64,000 bases of DNA from Rhodocollybia butyracea. Lineage: Eukaryota; Basidiomycota; Agaricomycetes; Agaricales; Omphalotaceae. Shown here piece after piece: positions 43,070 through 55,611 of this stretch. Every line of letters starts with the position of its first letter. The stretch's first letter is position 1. The position numbers and the translations under genes are program-made. The notes below the pieces were generated by a model that was not told the origin of the DNA, did no database searches, and saw only the letters and a list, made by a program, of their open reading frames with translations. Where the stretch lies: NCBI GenBank assembly GCA_015501585.1, contig JADNRY010000072.1:124001-188000 (forward strand), given 5' to 3'.

Positions 43070-43700
43070 GTTTACAAGAGACATAGAGAGATGGGATACG
43101 TACAGTTAGTCGACATTTCTTGGAAGCTTCCGAGTCATGGTATACTCGGTTGCATAGCGCTTGAAAGTCCTAATTTCCACTTTAAGCTACCTTATATTTG
43201 TTGATGTTGCCGGTGACACCGGTGTAAGATTTCTTGGGGCAGCCTCTTTTAGGCCAATAGTACGACGCGGTGACTACTAGCGACGCGTCGAGGGCCGGAG
43301 AAGCACGCTTTTCATCAAAGCCCAACCAAGCTGAGGACAACGTGAACTTTGCAGTGCTTTCACTGTGTAGAATAAGTATATTGAGAGTAATCTTCTTTGC
43401 TTCTGAAGGAGACGCTCTTTGCCTGCTCTTTGCTGTTGTTTGAAATAGAGAAGGTGGCCGAGCTTCGATAAGAAGAGCGGGGAGGTGTAAGCAAAATCAT
43501 TGAGCCAATGACCAGTGCCTGTTAGGACCTAGGATTCGTTTTAATCGAGCCCGAGTCGGCCTGGGGACACGAGTAGTAGCAACAGTGGCTATTCAGCGAT
43601 TGTGTGCTATAGTAGAAGGTGGAAAAGATCAGAATCAGAGGTGAGGAGCATCGCCTTGAAGCTCAGAGGAGGAACGAGCTCTGAAAAGAGTAATTTTAGG
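43070..43700 (+). pseudogene. Remnant of the zinc-finger gene 3' end and following flank
   Basis: 43070-43260 resembles 28400-28620 (ACAAGAGACATA, GGTTGCA-AGCGC, GCTACCTT). 43440-43700 resembles 24100-24450. It precedes exonuclease copy 4, just as the zinc-finger gene precedes copy 2, so the two-gene block was probably duplicated together. Confidence 0.55.
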
Positions 43701-44224
43701 CATCTAATGTGACGCCATCGGCGATCGCAAGCTCTTGGACGTCGAGAAAAGGGCTAGTCATCGCTGTACCGCCAACCCAGGATTCGCATCAGCTGACAGG
43801 ATGTACGCAGTCCCTGGTAGTACTGACGCGAACGAGGCGTCTTTTCTCTCTTGGCTTGTTCTTGACTTGACGTTGCTCGCCGGCTTGATCACTGTCCCGA
43901 CCGTCCACATAGTACGCGCGCGCTAAGCGCTGATGCGTGATGGGCAAAGGGTTAGTCTATTTGTTCGAGTCATTACTTTCATTTTGTTTCTTGACTTGTT
44001 ATTCTCATTCAAGCTTGAAGACATTTGTGCCCCTGGAGCTGGCGAGGATCTACAGACTTGGACAAGAAGAATGGCGCGGGCCTCGGTCATCGGCATTTGT
44101 GGGCGGTTATGAATTGACTCTCGTGGGTAGGGCGAATAACGACGTGGCTCACAAACTTGGTCTTCCATGTCTACTATTGCCTACATAACTTTCCGTCCAA
44201 CGCTACGTTCTGGAAACCGAAACG

Positions 44225-45310
44225 ACAGCAGCTCGCAAGAGTCTGTATGATCGATGATACGCTGCTTGTTGTATATGACCGCCCACTGGCAGTGCAGTCA
44301 AAGCCTGCCAAACCTTGTCATTGATTATCTTACCTGGTGAGTACCCAAAATTGATGAATCTGGGCTTTCAGATTTCGTAGCTAATGCACCATCGTCTTTC
44401 ATAGATGGTCTGGAATGACCGGAATCGCTCGCGACAGTGGCAACAACGACATTCTCTGAAGGCCAAGCACATGTCCTTAAGCTTACAACTCATCGACATC
44501 GTTCACACCCAAATCAAACCCACGTCTGCTTCCCCTCCTTCTGCGCCACTAACACCAATTCACCTGGGACATCGCTCGAATCCGAGATCCGACCTCAAAG
44601 CACTCAAGATTGCACACTCATTTTACTCTGACGCCGCCCTGATCTATTCATGCCTTCGTGAACGCCCACTCAAACCTTAGTCTCGCCTGGCTCACCAAAA
44701 CATGACGCGGACGCGAGGTACATGTCCAACGAGAAAGTGGTCACGATCCAGAGGAAGATGCGCCGTGCGACGACGGAGATTGGTTGTTTGAGAGAATTTG
44801 GAGAGCTGTTATTGGTCGTCTTGGGATGGTGCAGAGAAAATACACACTGCGGTGATCGGCCGGGGAGGATGCATGGCAGTCGAGTCTCATGATTTCGTGT
44901 TCATGAGGTCGATGGGGTTGGCGGGTACCAGAGGATGTGAGTAGAGCCTCCTCCATTAATGCATTAGGATTTGTACTCATCGTCTTGCTGTTTGTAGGGG
45001 TAACTGCGTGTGCTAAGCATTAATCCACCACACTTCCGCCTCCAACAGAGCCTACACCCGAATTACTTTCCTCCGCACTCTACCTACCTCCAAACCATCG
45101 ACTTATACCTCCCTGCCCATTCCGCCCTACTCGTATTCACCGTACAATCTGACCCCCATCGGATGTCGGAGTTGAATAAATGAAAGCCACGTATTCGAGG
45201 CGTCGATTTGGAAGGGATTGTCTGTGGGGCAACTGGGTGAGGGTGAGAGATGGACGGCTGTGGATACGGAGCTGGCAAAGAGAGGGCTGTTCTTGGGCGT
45301 GAAAGGGTAG
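44225..45310 (+). pseudogene. Rex1-like exonuclease copy 4, highly degenerate
   Basis: Fragments follow the order of copy 1: AGAGTCTGTATGATCGAT, TTGTATATGACCGCC, the ACATTCTCTGAAG region, CACTCATTTTACTCTGAC, GGATGTCGGAGTTGAATAAA. The Exo I exon and much of the Exo III to C-terminal region are deleted, and the rest is full of indels. It shares its upstream junction (GGAAACCGAAACGACA) with copies 3 and 5. Confidence 0.75.
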
Positions 45311-46056
45311 ATGACCTGGTGATGTGGTAGTCCTTTACAGTGTCTTCTTTTTGGGTTCCCCTTCGAGCTTTTTCAGGAAGGATTGCCATCTTCATGGTCG
45401 AGACTGCCTTCGGATTACATTCAATATTTTTTTATCGTTACACCCCCTGGATTGACGTTAGATTTCGGCGAGAAGCGCACACGCCTGTGCCTGATTCAAT
45501 ATATCGGTGGAATCTCTATTGTTTGCTTCCTCCATCTCCTTTGGCCCTACTGCTGAAAGCCTTACTTTTGGTGCGAGCACTGGGTATAATCTTTGGACCC
45601 ACTTCCAGCGGACTCAGTCTCTTTTGTTTGGATTGGCATCGACTGGTCTTTTGTTCTTGCCCACTGCCTTTCAGTTCAGTAAGTTTGCCAATTAAGATGA
45701 AGCGGTGCTTTGGGAACCTGAAGGACGTGGGGAGCCTGAAGGACATTGGCCTGAGAGATAAAATAATCGCAGTGGGGTCTCGGACGGTAAGTTCTGCAGT
45801 CCAGGAGGCAGACAAGAGAACCTTCATTTTTTTCTTTCCAGCGTCTCATGCTTCGGCTTCGGCTCCAAGTTTGATGAGTTGCACATTAATGGCAACATGT
45901 ACTCTTGTGATCTGTCTCTGGCTCAGTAGCACGATGAGCACCTGAATCCCAGCTATCCTTCTCAGAAAAACAGCATCGATACCATACTTCAACGCTTTAT
46001 TCCGAGTAACAGTTGATCTACAAAATAATCAGGAAGACTGGTTTACAAGGAAGGAC
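45311..46056. other. Unassigned intergenic sequence
   Basis: A plus-strand frame (45340-45945) has no recognisable family; not called. Confidence 0.4.
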
Positions 46057-47273
46057 TTACAGGTCAAGACCCGCCGTGATGGAGGAGAGCAGAGCCTTGA
46101 CTTTAGGTAAAAAATCACCATGCAAGCGCAGTAGCAGTGTTACCAATGAGAGATGTAAATCGGGGATTGCAACACCCCGCCACTGGCAATAAGGCTCTCA
46201 ACACCATCAGGAACATCCTGGTTTCTCTCTATGCCTCTGTTATGAGCTAGCAGAAAAAATGATACCTACATTAAGAATAACTCATTGCCATAACAAGGTG
46301 TGATAACCCTGTTATTTCAGTGCTCTCATCATTACGAGGCTATCTAAGCCTCCAATGGAATTGATCGCAATGGTTCGGACATTTTGGTGATGTAGTAGGA
46401 ATTCAAGGATAGAGAATCGGTGGAAGAAAGACAGGAATCCACCTAGTAGTGTACAAGGTTGAAATTGTGCTGCATTTCACAGAGCTCAATTTTGAGTCAC
46501 CCATTATATGCACCAACACTTGAATGGAATTTGAAACGAAGTACCAAGTCGAGAGATATTTGATAAAAACAGGATTGAAACGTTAGTTAGGTATTAGACC
46601 ACTAACAAAATTAATGACACCAGTTATTCTACAAATGGATTAGTATGAAGATCTCACAAGGAAGGAAAGACCGTCTTACCCCTGAAGAACTATCGTGATA
46701 ATCGGGTTGAGAACCTGGATTACATTAAGGACTTGACCGAGACCATTGTCGATATCACCAAGGAGAGCAGCAAGACCGGGGGCTATGGTCTTTGCTATGT
46801 CAACAGGGAGGGCAACGAGGGTGTCAGCAATATCCTACCACCAACGCAACTTTGATCAGCTTTCAGTGAAGGAAATACAGAACTGACTTACAGTCAAGAT
46901 TTCAACAGCAAGTTTTGCAGCAGAATTACTACTCGGGGGCGCCGAAGAGGATATCGCGGAGGTGGTATTCTGGAGCGCGGTCCTCAAGCTGCTAATGAGA
47001 GGGGTGAGGTTAGGCTCAGTGGCGTTTCCCGCCTTCACGAGAGCAGCTAAAAGGGTTGGGCAATCAACGATTTATCTTGAACTGAGATTTACGTTCAAAT
47101 CGCTCACTGATCTGAGGCAAGATTATGTCTGTAGAGTTCTTCAACGTGGTGAAAATATCAAGAGCCGACTCTTGGCGCTTGGCTATCCCGACCGGAGTAG
47201 CGGAAGGGATAGAGGCAACAATGCCAAAAGAAGCAAACAGGACAAAGAGAGCAGAGAAACGAGCAAAGAACAT
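46057..47273 (-). CDS. Small secreted hydrophobic protein, paralog A
   Basis: Exon 1 (from 47273) encodes a signal peptide, MFFARFSALFVLFASFGIVA, and a KR processing site, then ALDIFTTLKNSTDIILPQI. Exon 2 (about 47050-46890) has KAGNATEPNLTPLISSLRTA. Exon 3 has DIADTLVALPVDIAKTIAPG and LLGDIDNGLGQVLNVIQVLN. A short last exon ending VKALLSSITAGLDL before the TAA at 46057 is tentative and implies an unusually long, about 570-bp, intron. The paralog at 54882-55611 has the same exon order and wording (ILPQI, SGNASEANLEPLM). Function unknown; probably cell-wall or extracellular. The promoter resembles that of paralog B. Confidence 0.72.
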
Positions 47274-47344
47274 ATTGTTAGATGGAGTATTGGGTGCAAC
47301 TTGATTGGGAAGCTACTACTGGATTGTAAAGGTGGAGGCCATGC

Positions 47345-47352
47345 CTTTTATA
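47345..47352 (-). promoter_or_regulatory. TATA box of secreted paralog A
   Basis: TATAAAAG on the minus strand about 72 bp before the ATG, followed by GCATGGCCTCCACCTTT, nearly the same as at paralog B. Confidence 0.65.
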
Positions 47353-49709
47353 CCACCCTGGTCCTTTCTTCTCGACATCCCACAGAAGTGCAAAGAAATT
47401 TTAACAGCTTTGTCTCTGGAAATACACACTTTGACGCATCTGCCTGAAGCCAAAATAAAGTCAAGGTCAAATTTAATTTATCTATCCTGTCTGCTAGCTA
47501 CAGATGCTATTCCAACCTCTCTCACGAAGCAAAGATATGATACAACAGCTTGAAAGATGCACGTAAATTCCTAGGTTGCTGCAGACTCGTGAAGCATGAT
47601 CAGAAATCACCAGGACTAAATGTAAAGATCTTGGAATATGTCGTGCCAAGCGCAACCCGGTAGCTGTTAATTAACACACGGGATCCATTCAGTACCTGGA
47701 AGATTGTCCATCACTTCATACAGCATCTATTCTGATTCAACATTGTTTGACAGTGTTTTGCTGTTGCTACCAGGGCTGATTGAGTGTCCCATATCCAAAT
47801 TACATTTCAATGCTATCCACCTTCATCATCTGCTCACGAAAGTTGGACCACTTGTCAACTGCTGCAGCAATTTGAGCAAGTCCTCAGGAACATCTGAGCA
47901 CTAGCGCCCTAATTGTCAAATTGACTGTGAACCAAACAATACTAATAAGTACTTCAAGTATCCTCAGTAATACTTCGTTAATACTTGATAAATACCTGCA
48001 CGGCCAAAGAGATCTGTGTCTATAGGTATACAAAACACTCAGTAATGTGATTGACTGAGAAACTTGAGAGCAAGGATCTACTTACAAATGCTTTTCCTCT
48101 ATGTGCTCCCACGACGGTCTTAGTAGACAGTACTATTACTTGTTCTACAGCATTCATTCAATGCTAGCCATCGCGGCAGAGTATTTACTCTTTACTCCCA
48201 TCATGATTATCATCTCGATATACCCTGACGTGCTCTTGCCAGAGAAACTGCCTTTGAAGTTCCAATAGCTGTATTATCTTCCTAGGCAAACATTGACTTT
48301 GATACAGCCCTTTGGCATACTCTCATTATATCCTGAGTGGGTGATTTCAGCACACGATGGCATAAATAGATACGTAGGCACGGGAAGCGCACTCATGCTT
48401 TGCAACCGCACACCTGGATAGAATATACTACTCCTAGTTAACTAGGGCCTCAATGTACCTGGAACATCCTTCGCGAGGTGATATGCGATGCCAGATGGTT
48501 TGGACCAAGTATGGACATGCCAACTTAACGAAATATAGGCAAAACGCGTTTGGATATTCTGAGACATGTCAAATAAGTGTCCAAGGATTATTGAATGGGT
48601 GCAACCGCACACCCTCTTTTCTCTTGGACGGTCTGGGGGCATTTTTCGCCGAATTGTCCTTGCTGGTACTCCGAGTGTGCTACGGCGTACATAACGCATC
48701 ATGAGGACTGAACAAAAATTGCTAGATATAACGGAAAGATTACCCGTAATGGCTGTATTCCTCACCCGTATCTTGAACCCATTCTACTTTCCAAGCTGGC
48801 GAGTCATCATTTATATGCAAGATCAGCAATGGGTTACTTTGACCCGAGGGCGGGCGACCGCCTTGGATTATGAGCATATCCAATCTCCATTAGAATCTTG
48901 ATTAGAGTAGCGCGCGCTGGATACATTTACGGGGGTAGGTAGAGAAGCATTCCGGATTCGTATCGTAAAGCAGGGCGGCGCTCATGCAAGTCTCCGATAT
49001 GCCTCTTCCGAGATGATTTGGAATCCTGTCACGGTAAGAGAGAACGGTGGTCTGAAGGATATGGACGGCTGTCAATGATGACTGCAAGTTACGTTAAGCA
49101 CGAGCACCCTGATTTCACCCCGTTGCAATTTGCATTGATGCTCTCTCCAGTGGATCCTGTTGATAATACGTTGTATTGCAATTACAACACGCAGCTGAGG
49201 GCAGGCTGAGGGCTTGATACAACATAAATACAATGCTCCCATATTCATCTCAACTTCGACTCTTGCATTTTTATGTTGCCCAAATAGTCTTGAATATTTC
49301 ATCGCAATGTAGTAGTGGATGCCTACTTATGCTTTTTTACATCTAATGCACGCGAGTTGACTCTCACTAATCCAGTCATTACATATAAGACAAGACTAAC
49401 AGCCATCGGAACTCAAGGGCAGTTGCTACATGAGCAACACATTGATGCAAGCTTGGAATATAATCATTCGGATGTTGATGAGGACTCGGGGTTGCAGTAA
49501 CTTGTTGAAAGTTCTGGATGTCGTTCTCCAAAATAGATGTCCCAAGACTTTTTTTGCAAGGGCCAAGGCGAGGCATGCCTGGCAACTGACGGGGGATTGA
49601 ACTTTCTCAAGCCAAATGAAGGTGGGTATTATTTTGGATTATCAGCAGTGGTAGCAACGGCACAGCGCTGTCGAATGTTGAATAAGAATAGAGCTGTATG
49701 AAGAGATGG
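47353..49709. other. Unassigned intergenic sequence
   Basis: 47353-47500 shows weak similarity to the upstream region of paralog B (54640-54797). The rest has only short ORFs without recognisable family. Confidence 0.4.
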
Positions 49710-49860
49710 ACAATGAATCCCCGACTCTGACCGAAGGGAAGGGAGGGTCTTGTAGGTGTCAAATGAGTGTTGGATTCTTCCAAAACCGCCAGATCAGGTA
49801 TTTCTTTCCCACCTGATGTTAAGCCGCCATGCCGGCTCATCCATTTGGCAAGTCTTCTGA
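49710..49860. repeat. Dispersed repeat family, copy c
   Basis: Same family as 36121-36300 (TGACCGAAGGGAAGGGAGGG). Confidence 0.55.
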
Positions 49861-52800
49861 CCCCGATTTGATACGGTCATCGGCTTGAGTTCCTTCCTAT
49901 ACATGCCGTGCCTGTGGTGCTCATGAGACGCCACAGCATGTGCTTTCACGATGCTTGGGTTTCACCAGGGTACCAGGGTCCCGGGAGCCTTACCCTCTAC
50001 TTGGACTTCAACTTCCTTGGCTGCTTGTTAGGTGCTTGGTGACTAGTCGACACTTCCATGGGATTAAACATTATAGTCTGAATGGGCAGGTTCAAATCAA
50101 TTCAGGATCAAGGATCAATGGTTGATTCAGTCAATTCTGATGAATCGCCGTCCCGGCGGCCAGCCTGGAGGAGGGAGGGACAAGGTGGAACACTTAATTG
50201 CTATTAAGACCGTGTCACTGGGAAATGGGATCTGGCGAAAGCAAAGAATGTTAGTATAGTCCTCATACTTACCGTAAATGAATTCAAACAAATACTTTGA
50301 TGAGGTGAAGCAGCACCAGCACCGCCGGGAGACTAAACCACTGCAGAAACAATGAAAAGGTTAGACACGGGGTTGTACAGAAGAAAACTGAGCAACGAAA
50401 AAAGCCGGGTACTAGTAATTCTCTTGGGTTCTGGCACAACTTGATTAATGGACTCATTAGTGAGAGCGTATGGTAAAGGTAAACCAGATGAAGCACCAGC
50501 GTTTAAAGGTTGAAATGGGGCAGCGACCTATGATTTTACCCTATGATTTTGCTGGATAACAACTTCAGACAAGGATGTAGTCTGGAGGTTGACACCAAAA
50601 ACAGCGTCCACCCCAAGGTGGCAATTGGCAACCTGTGATTGTACGCGATTGTGCGTGGCAGAGAACCGCCAAATGCTTGACCTCGTGGTACCGTAGTGGA
50701 TCCTAGTCAAGCAAAGAACAAGGGAGAGATACCAAAGTTATACAGGTCGATTCTCGAAGTATTTACTCTCATAAGTCACGCTTATATCACGAACGACATA
50801 CTTCTGGGGTCAAGGCATCGCGGATCATTACTTAAGAGAGCAGACCCTTCTCGGTCTCAATACAACTGACTGTTGATTCACATCCTGCAGTGACTCAGTG
50901 GCTATACTTACTCACCAACCTTTGAATTACTTAGACTCAGGACATGAGGAAATCCTAGAAATAGCCTCAAGTAAAATTGGTGGCCGCACCTTGTGTATGA
51001 ATTGCTTATGGCGGCTCACTTGACGTGGTCTAGCTTCTCAATCTAGTACACAGACAGTATGATTCGAGTTGGTAATGTTGAAGGTAAGGTTGGAAGGGTG
51101 TGAGTTCTAGTTACAGACTCACAATTCACCAGCTGAATTGACTTCTTGACTACCCTTCAGACTCGGAGGCTTACTTAATACTTTTATCTATAGTGGCTCA
51201 TTTCTACTGGATGAGGGTAGTCTTTGGTTTGTCTTGATGGCTAAGTTTATTCACAAATCACAATGTGATGCTATGCTGGCACGGGGTCACTGAAAGCAAC
51301 TCAGAAGATGGGGGACAGCGTTGGATGAGGCTGTTACTAGGACACTTTGTTGGTTGTTCATAGTCACTGAACTTGAACAATGGGTCAAATGTCTTGAATA
51401 TCTTCTTTTGAAGCAACTCATACTGCTGGCAACTCTATACCAGCCCACAAGTGGGCCTTCAAATCAGTACCTGGTCTTCTTGAGGTTATTAAAGTCAACT
51501 GCCATGGACTCATGGTTTTGTGTTTGATATCTTCAGGTCCTCTTGGTCAAAGGGTAAGTATCATGAGACTTGGATGTATTGAAGTCAATTCTTGCTCTTC
51601 TCTTGCTTAAATGGTGTTGAAAACAAGTTGAAAATGTCCATGTCTATTGGAATTTCAGAGCAAGGATGAATGGATTCTGGACAGTGGATGACAAAGTAAC
51701 TTGTACTTTGATGTACTTTTCAATATAATCAAGTAACTTTTAAGTAACTTGATTTTCCTACCCTTGACAGGTACTTATTATGATACTTGTGGCACTTATA
51801 TCTTGTTTCAAATGCCTCACTGTTGCTGCACAAGTAAAAAGTACTACCATATGTGTTGTAGTAACTTATAACTTATGAAGAAACTTTGTGTACTTAATGT
51901 GGTCACACTGAGGGATAGTAAGCGCTTGAGTGGCCAAAAACAATAAGTATTGACAAGCAAGTGTGAATAAACAGTTTTACTGGTGCTAATTACCCAGCCC
52001 CATATATTTATGTGTTTTTTTTTTGTTAGAGTACATGTAAGTACTCTGTAGTAGTTGTTGGCAGTTACTCGCCACTTCCGTAGATAGCCTAATTATATAC
52101 TCCATAGGTAGAGTAAATTATAATTTGCTCTGCTATGAGTGTCGATGATCCCGCATGCTTCAACAGACTACGAGACTTGATGCCCTCTGTATCTGAGCAC
52201 CATTACCTCGATTCCTATTGTAACTGTGCTCGTTGCATGTTACCGCATCAGCAATTTCACAACCCTGTAGGGGGCATAGTGTTGTAAATACTCGGCGCAG
52301 GGAACTGAATAAGCCGTGATGCTTGAGAGATAGAAGAGAACTGGATTGAAGACTATAGATACTGGCTTCAGAGAAGGCCTTATATACTGTGTACAGTAGT
52401 AGATATTACTAAGGGATTCCGGTACATACGAGGTATCACTAACCGGATGAATAATGATTAGTAAGTACAACCGGAGTTGTATCATATCCGATCGGCAAAA
52501 TACAACACATAGGAGGTATGGGAGGTGTGGAGCATTTTTGTCCCACATCGATTCCACAGAACTTCCACACCCTACAAGTTCTACACCCACCCACATCATT
52601 CAAGTTTCCTCTATAGGCTACGGCCCAATTGTAAGATATCCGAATCAAAATTGGACTTTGGAGCCCTAGCAAACACAAGTTTGAAGTATGTGTAGGCTTG
52701 TAAATTCAAGGTACATACCTAAGGCAGCATCTGCGAGTCAAGGCTCAATAAAATGTGAACTTGAGCAATCAAATGATGACTGCTCCAACCGAACAAGTAA

Positions 52801-54640
52801 TAATTCACGAAGACACTCAAAGAACACGTCACTACTAGGCTTATAACTTAAGAAGTATACGGCTTCAAACGAATCATGTATCAACGTCAACAGAACCTGT
52901 CGCTTTTCTCTTTTCGCCAATCGACTAATTCCTTGTCACGTTGAGTCTCTTGCCGCAAATTTGAGATTGAAAAATCTGGTTAGCATCGAGCGGAGGTATT
53001 CAGATGATATAGTTATTTGGCAATCGTCAGTTCATCATTTACTTGTTTCCTTTAGTTACGGCTTACCTTTATTACTCTAATAAGTAGTTTTCACTCAGTC
53101 TTCCGAGTTTTCAAGTACGTGGCAGCAATCGACTTACTCTGCTTTCAAACTGATGTCTTGTTGCAGCCTCTGGAGTCGTTTCGAAGATAATGCATGTATC
53201 ACAAGTAAGTTTTCACATTAACTTTAATCTCTGTATAGCGCTCAACAACCGTTCAGGAATCACGGAATGTGCATCTGTGTTAGCATCCTGCAGCCTACTG
53301 GTAACCGGCTCTACCTAATCCTCCGCTCCAAGGTCCCAGTGGTATGAATCGCCTTAACCATACCATTTCTCTTCACCGATGAGTCTCCTCGCTAGCTCAT
53401 GCAACGGCAGCTCGACTCAGCTCGACGGGAAGACGCCTGCCTACATGCTGGTCTCACTGATGGGAGGCTTGCGGCAAATAATCATCGGTTCGGTCCATGT
53501 ACATGTAAGTAATGAGTTGTCTACTAGTATTTGGTAGTTTAAAGTTGTTTTGTTGAATTCCTCTCGATGTGTATCAGTTTAGTACTTCTAGTATTGTATG
53601 TAGCATTGTGACCATTGAAAATATATCTGTTTACTCTTTTTATTATGTGAATTGATGTTCAAAGGGCGTCATTGGGATGATAGTCTTGCATGGGTAGGTT
53701 ATGGGTCAGGTGTGGATTGGGTGTGGACCGCGCGTGGGTTAAGCGTAAGTTGAGTGTGGGAGATATGGGAGGTCAATGCATGCCCTTGTAGCCACACCAC
53801 CCTTTGTGGGTTATGGGAGGGTGTGGGCGTTGTAGAGCCACACCCTCCCACGGGGTTGTGAAACTGCTGATGCGCCCCGTGCTGGGCTCGCCCCGTTGTG
53901 CACTTATCCACCATATCCGCTACCGTACCCGCTGTATCTGTTGCTCGCCCGGACGATTGCTTGTTTGTACCCGTTTGTTTGTGCCCGTTTGCTTGCTTGC
54001 TTGTTGTCATCCTGGCGCCCGATTGATTGCTTGTTGGGCCTGTTTGCTCACTCTTTATTGTTGCTAGAGCACTGCGCTTGCTCGCTATGGCTGGTGGAGC
54101 TGTTTGCCTGTTGGAACTGTTTTTTTTTGCTGCTGTGCTGCTGCTGGCTCCAGTGGCTCTGATTGCTCGATTGAAGATTGTTTGTTGTTTTGCTATTGAG
54201 CACTGGTACCGTTGTGATGGAGAAGCTGTTCCAGGAATCAGTGGGAGTGTTAAAGTACATATAACTGTACATAGTTGTTGCTTGGGCATTTCACCACTAA
54301 GTCGGGGATTGCTGCGCAGCAGCATTAAGGATCAGGTACCGAATGAGGGTAAAATGATGCCATCTGCGCGGCGTAATACACCGTGCCAAGCTGGTTCCAC
54401 CTCTGGCTCAAGTACGAGCATCCTTTTCGGAGTATACTGGCGAGCCTCTCATAGATGGTGAGCTCAGATTCAATGATTCCAGATGGTGCCAGTCTGCCAT
54501 ACAAGGGCTCCCACTTGCTGAGGCAAGTTCTTTGATTATGTGTGGACCTAGAACCATCTTTGGTGGACGACACACGAGGGAAAAATGATCATGCTTTTGC
54601 TTCGTCAGAGGAAATCCCTGACATTCGTTTACCATCTCTT
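49861..54640. other. Gene-poor repeat debris
   Basis: No convincing gene. 51729-51754 is a palindrome around AAGTAACTT. 52245-52290 is an inverted relative of 53812-53880 (GCATCAGC, TTTCACAACCC). 53890-54170 is a TTGCTTG/TTTG-rich low-complexity tract. 54300-54332 is the exact 33-bp repeat of 40473-40505. Minus-strand ORFs at 54325-54635 and 50528-50710 look vaguely polyprotein-like but are not identifiable. Confidence 0.4.
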
Positions 54641-54797
54641 AAACAGGATAAATTAATATTTCGGGCAGCTCCGTCTTTAGATCTCAAGTCAATTCTTTTT
54701 GGCCCCAGACAGACATGCATATTTACGGGAGTTATGCTGTTGAATAAATTCGCGAAAACTATTCTTTCTGGCATTGCGAGAAAAAAATGCTCATGGG

Positions 54798-54805
54798 TAT
54801 AAAAG
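54798..54805 (+). promoter_or_regulatory. TATA box of secreted paralog B
   Basis: TATAAAAG followed by ACATGGCCTCTACCTTT, 84 bp before the ATG at 54882 and conserved with paralog A. Confidence 0.7.
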
Positions 54806-54881
54806 ACATGGCCTCTACCTTTGAAATCCAACAGCAGCTAATTCTCGTTCTCAGCTGAGTCACCCCCCGATACTCTAAACA

Positions 54882-55611
54882 ATGAAGTTCTTTCAAGCTT
54901 GTTCCTTCGCTCTCTTCTTCCTTGCCTCTACTAGCTTTGGTGCCTCTGTACCTCAGGCTTCCGGGAGTTCTGTCGATAACGGCCAGGACTCAGCTGTTGA
55001 TATTTTCAGCACGTTAAAGAGCTCTACAGACACGATATTACCTCAGATTGGTGATTACTCTTAAACATGATCTTTGGTCAAAATGAATTGCTAATTGTCC
55101 TACCCTCCTAGCAACTCTTGTGCAATCCGGAAACGCCTCTGAGGCCAACCTCGAGCCTCTCATGAATGAGCTGACCACTGCACTCAAGACCGCTTCATCC
55201 TCGTTAGCCCCGCTTGTGCCCTCGAGTGAAATCGCTCGCCGTCAGCTTAACATTGCCGGAATCGTGTCCACAATCTTCACCGTATGTCCTCGATTTTTTG
55301 TACTATTCCCACTGCTTTCAACTGAAGAGATGTGTTGACAGGATCTTGCTGATGGCCTCGCGACCATCCTGGGTATTTCCGGAGTGCCTGGCGTTAGCAC
55401 CCTCATTGCTAATGCTGCCACCGCTCTGGATGATATCATCAGCATAGTTCAGCTTTTGCTCCCTGATGCTGTGGCAGGGCTTCAACTGCAAGTTATCTCT
55501 CCCTTATAATTTGCTACGCCGTCTTAATTGATCATTTATAGAGCCACTGGAATCCTTAATCTTATTTCCAAGGTTTCCAAGGTGGTTAACACGATAGCCG
55601 GAGCCGCCTGA
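54882..55611 (+). CDS. Small secreted hydrophobic protein, paralog B
   Basis: Four exons (54882-55050, 55112-55281, 55342-55487, 55542-55611) encode 184 residues. The third intron uses a GC donor (GCAAGT at 55488), which is the only reading that keeps the frame. The signal peptide MKFFQACSFALFFLASTSFG precedes AVDIFSTLKSSTDTILPQI, SGNASEANLEPLMNELTTAL, ADGLATILGISGVPGVSTLI and LNLISKVSKVVNTIAGAA. The mature protein is hydrophobic and lacks Cys. I know no function for the family. It is intact and paralogous to 46057-47273. Confidence 0.85.

Noticed and set aside
45340..45945. 201-codon plus-strand ORF after exonuclease copy 4
   Set aside because: Hydrophobic, biased, overlaps the decayed 3' end of the pseudogene, and has no recognisable domain.
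48442..48765. 107-codon minus-strand ORF
   Set aside because: No homology recognised, and an overlapping plus-strand ORF of similar length suggests chance.
50528..50710. Possible retrotransposon polyprotein fragment on the minus strand
   Set aside because: Short, several frames needed, and no diagnostic motif.
53896..54162. Cys/Leu-rich ORFs resembling small secreted proteins
   Set aside because: They lie in a TTGCTTG-type low-complexity tract that reads through in several frames.
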